IMG/VR virus record: IMGVR_UViG_3300019849_000006
Coordinates: 1 to 20,725 of that record
From: a virus
Length of the DNA stretch: 20,725 nucleotides
Direction: 5' to 3' (one strand)
Positions 16,508 through 20,725 of the stretch are shown in pieces. The translations under genes and the position numbers were made by a program. The notes under the pieces were generated by a model that saw only the letters and a program-made list of their open reading frames with translations, did not search any database and was not told the origin of the DNA. The number at the start of each line of letters is the position of its first letter. Positions within the stretch are counted from its first letter, which is position 1.

Positions 16508-18006
16508 CAGACCCATCCTTTGAAATTAATCTTAAATCCATCTGCGACTGTCGGTGTGCGAAACAAACTCATCATGATGGAATCAGCCTCGTTCGGACTT
16601 GGGATACCCATCCGCTTCATTTCCTCTTTTCGCATAAGTTGCAGTAAGCCGCGACTGTTAGTTTTTTGCGGTATCCTGCATATCTGCGATTTGAGCGACA
16701 TAATATCATCAATCCCATCGCTATCAAAGGCTATCATATCCGCGGGGTCAATGTACTTGCCACGCTCAACCGCCAAGTATGTGTTTTTCATGCGTCGAGC
16801 CAGATCAAAATAATACTGTGCGCGATTGTTATAAAATGTATCTGCATAGGTTTTTGGTTTATAACCAGCCGCACGATCACCGTCATCAGGATCATAACGC
16901 TTACCTGCATTATCCTGAGCCGAGCCACTCAGGCCACCCCTGAACATATGCCATTTCGTTCGCGTGCCCGCAAAAGCATCAGATATCTGCCTTTTCAGGC
17001 CCGTACCCATGCCATCGGCATCCCAGATAAACCAATCGGCTTGGCACCGGCTGGCAAGGCCCGTTGCCCAGTCGCAAACCTCATCGACCTCGCCTACGCT
17101 CTTGGTCCGAACTTGTTTGATAATAGAGCCGTGACGCTCAACAAAAGATGCTGCATCGCCGCCATCGTTGAACGGGTCATGACTCGCAACGATAGCGCCT
17201 GTCGGTTTGAATGCTTCCGCAAGTCGATCAATCTTATGCGCATCAACGCACGCATCAAACCATTCAGGCAAAATGATAGATCCATCAACGTGATCATTGT
17301 ACTGGCCTAGCCACTTGTGATCATACATCGCGCGGCTCATATTCGCTAAGTCGTCGAGACGTTCTTGCTCCAACCCAGAATTAACGAACCAAGATTTAGG
17401 TACATCCGTATAATTGATCTGCACAACCATAATTGTGTCATCTTCATAGACCTCACCACGTGACAAAGTCGGCTCTGCACGCTGAAGCCATTTTTGGGCT
17501 ATCGGATCAGCGCTGCTGCCCCTGTTCATCGTAACCCAAAGTTCTGGCATTTTGACATCTTCGCCCAGCATTTTCAGCTCTACATCCTTGGCGGATAGAC
17601 GCATAGAGGCGGATAGCATAGACAGGGTTTCTTCGGATAACGTCTCGCCTTCCTCAATCCAAACTTTTTGAACATCAGTCAGCAGCGACTTAAAAGCCGT
17701 AGGGTTGGTCCGCAGACCGCGATAAAATGACCTGCCGCCGGACATATGGGTGATGTTTGTTTTTGTCTCTGAAAACCCCGGCATTTGCAGACGGTCGATT
17801 TCATCCAGCAAAAGTCTATGTACGCTTTCATCGATACTGTTTTGCAGCTCACGTGTGCAGCAGATCAGATCGCCTTGGGACATGCATGCAGCCATATAAT
17901 CTGCAACGAAAGTAGATTTAGTGCTACCCCTGCCGCCAACGATGATTTTTATGCGCTTCGGGGTGGTTATCAAAGGGCCGAGTTTTTTAGCACACTTAAT
18001 CTTCAT
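16507..18006 (-). CDS. Terminase large subunit (packaging ATPase-nuclease)
   Basis: A 499-aa TerL that drives DNA into the prohead and cuts the concatemer. The ATPase domain has a Walker A loop GGRGSTKS at residues 24-31 and Walker B KVWIEEGE at about 114-121, with coupling motif LWVTMNRGS near 156-164. The RNase H-like nuclease domain has D277 in VASHDPFNDGG and D329/D331 in WFIWDADGMG. The length fits P22 gp2-type TerL. ATG 18006 is preferred because it begins just before the ATPase core and overlaps TerS by 11 bases; it lacks a clear ribosome site, so coupling is likely. A TTG at 18048 would add 14 unlikely residues. Confidence 0.94.
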   Translation of the reverse strand: MKIKCAKKLGPLITTPKRIKIIVGGRGSTKSTFVADYMAACMSQGDLICCTRELQNSIDESVHRLLLDEIDRLQMPGFSETKTNITHMSGGRSFYRGLRTNPTAFKSLLTDVQKVWIEEGETLSEETLSMLSASMRLSAKDVELKMLGEDVKMPELWVTMNRGSSADPIAQKWLQRAEPTLSRGEVYEDDTIMVVQINYTDVPKSWFVNSGLEQERLDDLANMSRAMYDHKWLGQYNDHVDGSIILPEWFDACVDAHKIDRLAEAFKPTGAIVASHDPFNDGGDAASFVERHGSIIKQVRTKSVGEVDEVCDWATGLASRCQADWFIWDADGMGTGLKRQISDAFAGTRTKWHMFRGGLSGSAQDNAGKRYDPDDGDRAAGYKPKTYADTFYNNRAQYYFDLARRMKNTYLAVERGKYIDPADMIAFDSDGIDDIMSLKSQICRIPQKTNSRGLLQLMRKEEMKRMGIPSPNEADSIMMSLFRTPTVADGFKINFKGWV

Positions 18007-18517
18007 CAGAATCAACGCCGACGAAGCGAATAGTCTGCACAGTCTCAAAAGGCTTGTTGTCAGCGTTAGCTAAATCAACCTGACTTCTGTCGCTGTATTT
18101 TTTGGGAAACAGCTTAGAGGCAAGCCATTTACGGCTGTCCACCCTTAATCGAGAACGGGCTATATGCTCCGCGTTTAAGGCTTTGCCGGTACCACCATTA
18201 GGATTCTCACGATCAACCCAGTCATTTGTCCCATTGTCTGCAATATCTAGGATTTCTTCGACCAGAAAATCGGCCTGGGCCTCTTTGGCTCGCACATATT
18301 TATCACGAAATCCGACTTCATTCTCATCTTCTGGGTTTTGCTTGCGATTAGCCAGAATCCACTCCCTAACCACCTTGTGGGAGGGGCATTTATCTATCGA
18401 TTTGCAGATATAAACCAATCCAAATGATGTGGTTGCAATCTTCTCGCATATCCGGTCGGCTAGATCAACTGTATAAACGCTTGGTCTACCAGTCTTTTTT
18501 TTGGGTTTGCTGGTCAT
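17996..18517 (-). CDS. Terminase small subunit, Sf6-type
   Basis: A 173-aa protein that recognises phage DNA and recruits TerL. The plan matches Sf6-like TerS: a basic N-terminal tail with KKTGRPSVYT, a helix-turn-helix from about residue 14 to 55 (ADRICEKIATTSFGLVYICK then VVREWILANR), a central helical hairpin with FRDKYVRAKEAQADFLVEEI and LDIADN, and the C-terminal hallmark SRLRVDSRKWLASKLFPKKY. ATG 18517 has AAAGG 9 bases upstream and overlaps the stop of the 41-aa gene (ATGA). It lies directly before TerL, as usual. A Sf6-like TerS beside a P22-like TerL and portal is common in this mosaic group. Confidence 0.93.
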   Translation of the reverse strand: MTSKPKKKTGRPSVYTVDLADRICEKIATTSFGLVYICKSIDKCPSHKVVREWILANRKQNPEDENEVGFRDKYVRAKEAQADFLVEEILDIADNGTNDWVDRENPNGGTGKALNAEHIARSRLRVDSRKWLASKLFPKKYSDRSQVDLANADNKPFETVQTIRFVGVDSDED

Positions 18518-18639
18518 TTCTTTTTACCTTTGTAGCCATTTGCATAGGCTGCGCGCTGTATAGCCTCAGCCTTTTTTTTGGTGGTGGGTTTTGATTTACC
18601 CCAAGTATATTTGCCTGATTTTGTGCGCTTTACCGGCAT
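18514..18639 (-). CDS. 41-aa lysine-rich phage protein upstream of terminase
   Basis: A tiny basic protein beginning MPVKRTKSGKYTWGKSKPTT and ending ANGYKGKKK, with about a third Lys/Arg. Short proteins of this pattern (K-x-G-x-Y-x-W-G, then K-A-E-A-x-x-R-A-x-Y-A-x-G-Y) are widespread near the terminase of tailed phages, but their function is unknown to me. ATG 18639 has AAAGGA 6 bases upstream, and its stop overlaps the TerS start as ATGA. It is the first gene of the leftward late block, about 80 bp after the proposed late promoter. Confidence 0.82.
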   Translation of the reverse strand: MPVKRTKSGKYTWGKSKPTTKKKAEAIQRAAYANGYKGKKK

Positions 18640-18718
18640 ATTCAATCCTTTGGTGTATAAACCCCGTAAATTTTGACACTCAAGGCCTGATTTTGCAGCC
18701 TATAGGTTGTGAGATGGC

Positions 18719-18747
18719 AGTATACCACGCCACTAGTAGCTGATCAA
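18719..18747 (-). promoter_or_regulatory. Late promoter for the packaging/structural block
   Basis: On the minus strand TTGATC (18742-18747) and TATACT (18719-18724) are separated by exactly 17 bp, a good sigma-70 type match. Transcription would start near 18712, giving a leader of about 70 bases before the 41-aa gene. It is divergent from the rightward module, and the A-tract array lies just upstream. Confidence 0.72.
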
Positions 18748-18760
18748 ATTTAGCGTTCTC

Positions 18761-18795
18761 AAAAAAATCAAAAAAAATCAAAAAAAGTGAAAAAA
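18761..18795. other. Phased A-tracts between divergent promoters (curved DNA)
   Basis: Four runs of 6-8 A begin at 18761, 18770, 18780 and 18790, spaced 9-10 bp apart and so in phase with the helix. Such phasing bends DNA. The array ends 4 bp before the rightward -35 box and begins 13 bp beyond the leftward -35 box, so it could act as an UP element or host-protein site for both promoters. Confidence 0.7.
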
Positions 18796-18799
18796 GGGG

Positions 18800-18828
18800 T
18801 TGATATTGTGCCAATATGCACATATATT
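18800..18828 (+). promoter_or_regulatory. Rightward early-type promoter 1 with spacer dyad
   Basis: TTGATA (18800-18805) and TATATT (18823-18828) are 17 bp apart. The spacer carries an imperfect dyad, TGTGC...GCACA (18807-18822), placed where a bound repressor would block RNA polymerase. A start near 18835 is expected. The -10 box and the following leader recur 456 bp downstream. Confidence 0.8.
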
Positions 18829-18838
18829 AATTTCATGA

Positions 18839-18875
18839 GGCAAGGAATTGGTTCCGGCCTGGCTTTAGGAGCAAA
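18839..18875 (+). repeat. Duplicated leader element, copy 1
   Basis: A 37-base block that matches 19295-19331 at all but one position. It contains a GGAA-TTGG-TTCC mini-hairpin (18844-18855) and ends with the AGGAG ribosome site of the next gene. GTTCC (18851-18855) could also pair with GGAGC (18868-18872), which would hide that ribosome site, so two exclusive folds are possible. It is untranslated if ATG 18880 is the start. Confidence 0.85.
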
Positions 18876-18879
18876 TCAA

Positions 18880-19251
18880 ATGACACAGTTCACCAAAATC
18901 AACAATCAGTTTCGCAGCAAAGTTATGAAGGCTGCTGGCACTATGTATGCAAAGTGCAAGCATAAAACCTCAAAAAACTGGGCTTCATCTCTGCGCCGCG
19001 CATGGAAATGGGCCAAAGAAAAGTTGATGGCTCCAGCTGTGCAAGGTTTTGCTTATCGCGAGTGGTCGCCACGCGCTGGCTTCGTTCGTTTTTACTTCGA
19101 CGATAACAGCTATGTGCAGTTAACGGCGCGCGGCCCGCGCGGCTCTTATGAGCGTCATCGTGCTTGCAAAGGTGAAACTTTCTATTGGGTTAAGTCTGAA
19201 GGCGATATTGCATCAAAAGTTGTGAAGTTTTTTGAAAATAAATACGCATAA
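18880..19251 (+). CDS. Orphan 123-aa basic protein, first gene of the rightward module
   Basis: I do not recognise this protein. It is basic and compact: an N-terminal Lys-rich region (MTQFTKINNQFRSKVMKAAG), a helix with SSLRRAWKWAKEKLM near residues 37-51, then a strand-rich C-terminal half with FVRFYFDDNSYVQLTARG and a Lys-rich end. No membrane segment, signal peptide or enzyme motif is visible. ATG 18880 is chosen because AGGAG lies 8 bases upstream and the same leader-to-ATG layout precedes the next gene; the reading frame stays open upstream, but that stretch is promoter and leader. A strong promoter with an operator, small size and a regulator gene downstream fit an early host-takeover or anti-defence protein, which is inference only. 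Confidence 0.82.
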   Translation: MTQFTKINNQFRSKVMKAAGTMYAKCKHKTSKNWASSLRRAWKWAKEKLMAPAVQGFAYREWSPRAGFVRFYFDDNSYVQLTARGPRGSYERHRACKGETFYWVKSEGDIASKVVKFFENKYA

Positions 19252-19255
19252 GGAC

Positions 19256-19284
19256 TTGAAATTTCCTAATTTAGGAAATATATT
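19256..19284 (+). promoter_or_regulatory. Rightward promoter 2 with perfect 17-bp palindrome as spacer
   Basis: TTGAAA (19256-19261) and TATATT (19279-19284) are 17 bp apart, and the whole spacer TTTCCTAATTTAGGAAA (19262-19278) is a perfect palindrome around a central T. A repressor bound there would cover both boxes. The promoter begins 5 bp after the stop of the previous gene. Its -10 and downstream leader copy those of promoter 1, while its operator differs. Confidence 0.85.
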
Positions 19285-19294
19285 AATATCAGAC

Positions 19295-19331
19295 GGCAAG
19301 GAATTGGTTCCGGCCTGGCTTAAGGAGCAAA
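19295..19331 (+). repeat. Duplicated leader element, copy 2
   Basis: The second copy of the 37-base leader, offset by 456 bp from copy 1, differing only at 19322 (A instead of T). The GGAA/TTCC hairpin (19300-19311) and the alternative GTTCC/GGAGC pairing over the ribosome site (19307-19311 with 19324-19328) are both kept. The gene start ATG 19335 follows. Confidence 0.85.
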
Positions 19332-19334
19332 AAA

Positions 19335-19562
19335 ATGCAAACCACACCTCAAGGCAACAAGTTTCAAGAATGCTGTGTAGTGCAAGGCTGCTACTTTCTT
19401 GAAGTGAACGATAAAGTAGTTGGTTATATTGACCAATCACACATAAAAGAATTCACACATTGCGATGAAACCCGCAAGCGGATCGGCGAAAAAGTGGTTG
19501 TCGAAGGTAACTACCGCGGACTTCCAGACTTCGTTGATCGCTTAGTCGCTGGCGAGGTTTAA
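19335..19562 (+). CDS. Orphan 75-aa protein under the second leader copy
   Basis: Not recognised. It begins MQTTPQGNKFQECC, carries four cysteines (three in the first 20 residues), has a likely strand pair (CYFLEVNDKVVGYI), and ends VVVEGNYRGLPDFVDRLVAG with an acidic last residue pair. No membrane helix is seen. ATG 19335 has AAGGAG upstream inside the duplicated leader. A terminator follows directly, so it forms its own transcription unit. Its context suggests co-regulation or alternation with the 123-aa gene. The function may be host modulation or counter-defence, but nothing in the sequence proves it. Confidence 0.82.
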   Translation: MQTTPQGNKFQECCVVQGCYFLEVNDKVVGYIDQSHIKEFTHCDETRKRIGEKVVVEGNYRGLPDFVDRLVAGEV

Positions 19563-19567
19563 TACAT

Positions 19568-19590
19568 AGGGGCTTCGGCCCCTTTTTATT
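19568..19590 (+). terminator. Intrinsic terminator with UUCG loop
   Basis: GGGGC and GCCCC (19569-19573 and 19578-19582, extended by an A-T pair) close a UUCG tetraloop, followed by UUUUUAUUU. It ends the transcript of the 75-aa gene, so the HTH gene just downstream is expected to be read at a lower level through leakage or from a weak promoter of its own. Confidence 0.88.
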
Positions 19591-19602
19591 TGGGAGAGCA
19601 AA

Positions 19603-19995
19603 ATGGCTAATAGCGCAGAATATGACACACTTAGAATATTTTTAGGCCTATCATATAAAGACGTAGCTTTTATGCACGGTGTTTCTGATCGTGCAATCCG
19701 GTATTGGATTAAGTCTGATGAGGTGCCAGCCGATGCAATGGATCAGCTGGTAGATTATAATAACTTTTTGGACGTGGAAGCTGATCTATTGTACCGCGAT
19801 GCAATCGCGGAGGCGTTGGAATTTGGCGACGATCATGTTGTAAAGCTTGTCAGGTTCAGAAGAAACGCAAGCGCCCTTCAAAACAGCCAAGAAGAGCGTA
19901 TGCCAGTCGGTGCCTACGCGATTGTGGTGCAGCGAGCATATGAATTGATTCATGATCATGGGATAGCCGCTGAAATCGTCTGGTCTGATGATTAA
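19603..19995 (+). CDS. Helix-turn-helix regulator, DUF1870/YdiL/Aca2-like plan
   Basis: A 130-aa protein with a clear N-terminal helix-turn-helix at residues about 18-37 (YKDVAFMHG, then VSDRAIRYWIKSD) followed by EVPADAM. The rest is helical, and the C-terminus is GAYAIVVQRAYELIHDHGI with a final VW. An HTH with the R-x-x-R/Q-Y-W recognition helix, then V-P-x-D, then a helical dimerisation region is the plan I associate with DUF1870 proteins such as YdiL and the anti-CRISPR regulator Aca2; this is from memory, not an alignment. ATG 19603 has GGGAG about 7 bases upstream, just after the terminator. It is a candidate autorepressor of the two spacer operators upstream, though those differ from each other. 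Confidence 0.8.
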   Translation: MANSAEYDTLRIFLGLSYKDVAFMHGVSDRAIRYWIKSDEVPADAMDQLVDYNNFLDVEADLLYRDAIAEALEFGDDHVVKLVRFRRNASALQNSQEERMPVGAYAIVVQRAYELIHDHGIAAEIVWSDD

Positions 19996-20005
19996 CGGAT
20001 GCTGA

Positions 20006-20048
20006 TTTTGCCTGCTTAGTACGCTATCAGCGCATAAAGCAGGTAAAA
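20006..20048. repeat. Large dyad between convergent genes
   Basis: Twelve-base arms TTTTGCCTGCTT (20006-20017) and AAGCAGGTAAAA (20037-20048) pair with one G-U, and an inner CGCT-ATC-AGCG hairpin (20022-20032) sits in the loop. The right part lies inside the 45-aa gene. On both strands the structure ends in A, not U, so it is not a standard intrinsic terminator. Confidence 0.65.
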
Positions 20049-20153
20049 TGGTCCGAAAAAGCTATGAAAGACAGCCCAAATCACGCTGTCGTTGTAAATA
20101 TAGCTTATTGTCCCCGCAAATATCATCCACAGCAAATAGATATTATCATTCAT
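20016..20153 (-). CDS. 45-aa small membrane protein
   Basis: A short gene with a good AGGTGGG ribosome site before ATG 20153. The protein starts MNDNIYLLWMIFAGTISYIY and ends with DSVIWAVFHSFFGPFYLLY plus a short tail, giving two hydrophobic stretches (about residues 6-20 and 26-44) joined by N-D-S. Short proteins with an S-V-I-W-A...H-S/G-F-F-G-x-F-Y pattern are familiar to me from phage and bacterial genomes, function unknown. It converges on the HTH gene, with its stop codon in the dyad arm. Confidence 0.7.
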   Translation of the reverse strand: MNDNIYLLWMIFAGTISYIYNDSVIWAVFHSFFGPFYLLYALIAY

Positions 20154-20209
20154 ATTTCCCACCTATAATAGTTACGCCGAAGCGCTTCAAATTCTGTGAA
20201 CTCTGGAAT

Positions 20210-20437
20210 TTATTCCTGCAATTCTGTTTCGTCGTGTGCGATCGTGAAGGTCACTGGATTTCCAGTTTTTGAATGAATAGCAGGTATTTCAATTATTGCC
20301 TCAGATGCATCTCTGATTCCATCATTCACATCATCAAGAAGAAGATAATGAACATCTTGAACCTGAATTTCATGGTTGGCTAATTCATTATAACGATCTG
20401 CAATAAGTTTTGCCTGTTCTTTTGTATAATTGATCAT
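20210..20437 (-). CDS. Orphan 75-aa acidic protein
   Basis: An unrecognised protein starting MINYTKEQAKLIADRYNELA, with an acidic centre (LLLDDVNDGIRDASEAI) and a strand-rich end with IPAIHSKTGNPVTFTIAHD. No membrane segment or known motif is seen. ATG 20437 has AAGGA 9 bases upstream. A short gap of 56 bp separates it from the 45-aa membrane gene on the same strand, so the two are probably co-transcribed. An AT-rich dyad lies upstream near the presumed promoter. Confidence 0.72.
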   Translation of the reverse strand: MINYTKEQAKLIADRYNELANHEIQVQDVHYLLLDDVNDGIRDASEAIIEIPAIHSKTGNPVTFTIAHDETELQE

Positions 20438-20499
20438 TTCAAGTCTTCCTTTGTGTTGTCCACTCGGTCAAATCTCGACGTCTAGTTGCGATTAATGTA

Positions 20500-20525
20500 G
20501 TGTTTTAGTGTATATATCTAAACAC
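20500..20525. promoter_or_regulatory. AT-rich dyad near the start of the leftward small-gene unit
   Basis: GTGTTTTAG (20500-20508) and CTAAACAC (20518-20525) are inverted apart from one extra T, around nine mostly A/T bases. It would overlap the transcription start of the promoter candidate at 20528-20558, the usual place for a repressor site. Confidence 0.4.
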
Positions 20526-20527
20526 CT

Positions 20528-20558
20528 ATAATACATTATTTTTACACACGCCGTGCAA
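20528..20558 (-). promoter_or_regulatory. Weak promoter candidate for the leftward small genes
   Basis: On the minus strand TTGCAC (20553-20558) and TATTAT (20528-20533) lie 19 bp apart. The spacing is longer than ideal, so this is tentative. It lies upstream of the 75-aa gene and next to an AT-rich dyad. Confidence 0.3.
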
Positions 20559-20622
20559 TCGTCACCGCGCCGCCAAAGCGACCAACGCTTTTGGGCTGCA
20601 TTGCATGATTAAGCCAAGTCAT
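20542..20622 (-). CDS. 26-aa peptide gene overlapping the upstream stop
   Basis: A very short frame, MTWLNHAMQPKSVGRFGGAV plus a basic end, whose ATG overlaps the stop of the gene to its right as ATGA. No separate ribosome site is clear, so coupling with the upstream gene would be needed. The overlap geometry matches that of the real genes in this window and the peptide reads like protein, but its size leaves real doubt. No function can be offered. Confidence 0.45.
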   Translation of the reverse strand: MTWLNHAMQPKSVGRFGGAVTIARRV

Positions 20623-20725
20623 GATGACGCCTCGCATAACCCATAAGCACTACTGCATGCGGGCGAATCAAACATTGCATCAAGGTCAAATTGCTTACCG
20701 CCCCGGCTTGTTCGAGACCATTTAA
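20619..20725 (-). CDS. 3' end of a gene entering from the right edge (partial)
   Basis: The last 34 codons of a minus-strand frame that is open to the window edge. They include SRGGKQFDLDAMFDSPACSS and end shortly after YGLCEASS. Only the C-terminus is visible, so no family can be named; two cysteines lie eight positions apart but this is not a clear metal site. Its stop overlaps the ATG of the 26-aa frame. Of the frames at this edge it looks the most protein-like, but another frame is also open for a similar stretch. Confidence 0.45.
   Translation of the reverse strand, partial: KWSRTSRGGKQFDLDAMFDSPACSSAYGLCEASS

Noticed and set aside
16666-17310. A 214-codon plus-strand frame inside the large terminase gene
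   Set aside because: Antisense shadow of TerL; composition is not protein-like and there is no promoter or ribosome site.
18007-18048. TTG start that would extend TerL by 14 residues
   Set aside because: TTG is a rare start, and the extension would add residues unlike TerL N-termini; ATG 18006 gives the usual length.
18787-18879. Upstream extension of the 123-aa gene to an in-frame GTG at 18787 or ATG at 18835
   Set aside because: This stretch is the A-tract, promoter and leader. The duplicated leader in copy 2 places the ATG right after AGGAG, as at 18880.
20179-20188. Ten-base palindrome GAAGCGCTTC between the 75- and 45-aa genes
   Set aside because: Short, and no well-spaced promoter accompanies it; not enough to call an operator.
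20048-20272. A 74-codon plus-strand frame starting within the dyad
   Set aside because: It runs against two better minus-strand genes (45 and 75 aa) and reads as Arg/Ser/Phe-rich noise.

Overview
The window looks like a piece of a tailed-phage (or prophage) genome with a P22/Sf6-type short-tailed virion. No bacterial housekeeping gene, integrase, rRNA, tRNA or CRISPR array was found. The virion genes follow the P22 late order: small terminase, large terminase, portal, scaffold, coat, gp4-like tail accessory factor, gp10-like head completion protein, gp14-like GNAT-fold protein, then a run of DNA-ejection proteins. A Gram-negative host is likely because that virion plan is known from such hosts. 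The sequence alone does not name the host.

Layout. From about 18.64 kb down to position 1, all genes lie on the minus strand as one long late block: a 41-aa basic protein, TerS, TerL, portal, [terminator], scaffold, coat, [strong terminator], a 54-aa basic-tailed protein, gp4-like factor, a beta-rich spike-like protein, gp10-like protein, an 81-aa protein, a gp14-like protein, four virion/ejection proteins, a modular tail fibre/spike, a 97-aa helical protein, and two membrane-associated small proteins at the left edge, the last one cut by the window end. Most neighbours overlap through TAATG, TGATG or ATGA, so translation is probably coupled.

From 18.8 to 20.0 kb is a rightward, early-looking module of three small genes (123, 75 and 130 aa). 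The first two are each preceded by near-copies of one promoter-leader cassette: a -35 box, a 17-bp spacer holding a dyad, an identical -10 TATATT, and a 37-nt leader that is the same except for one base. The spacer dyads differ between the copies. The third gene encodes a helix-turn-helix protein whose plan recalls the DUF1870/YdiL/Aca2 regulators, which makes the two orphan proteins candidate accessory or anti-defence genes. Four phased A-tracts sit between this module and the divergent late promoter.

At the right edge (20.0-20.7 kb) minus-strand small genes resume: a 45-aa membrane protein, a 75-aa orphan, a 26-aa peptide, and the 3' end of a gene that enters from beyond the window.

The most interesting part is the duplicated promoter-leader cassette with its diverged operators, together with the two unrecognised proteins and the HTH regulator it serves.
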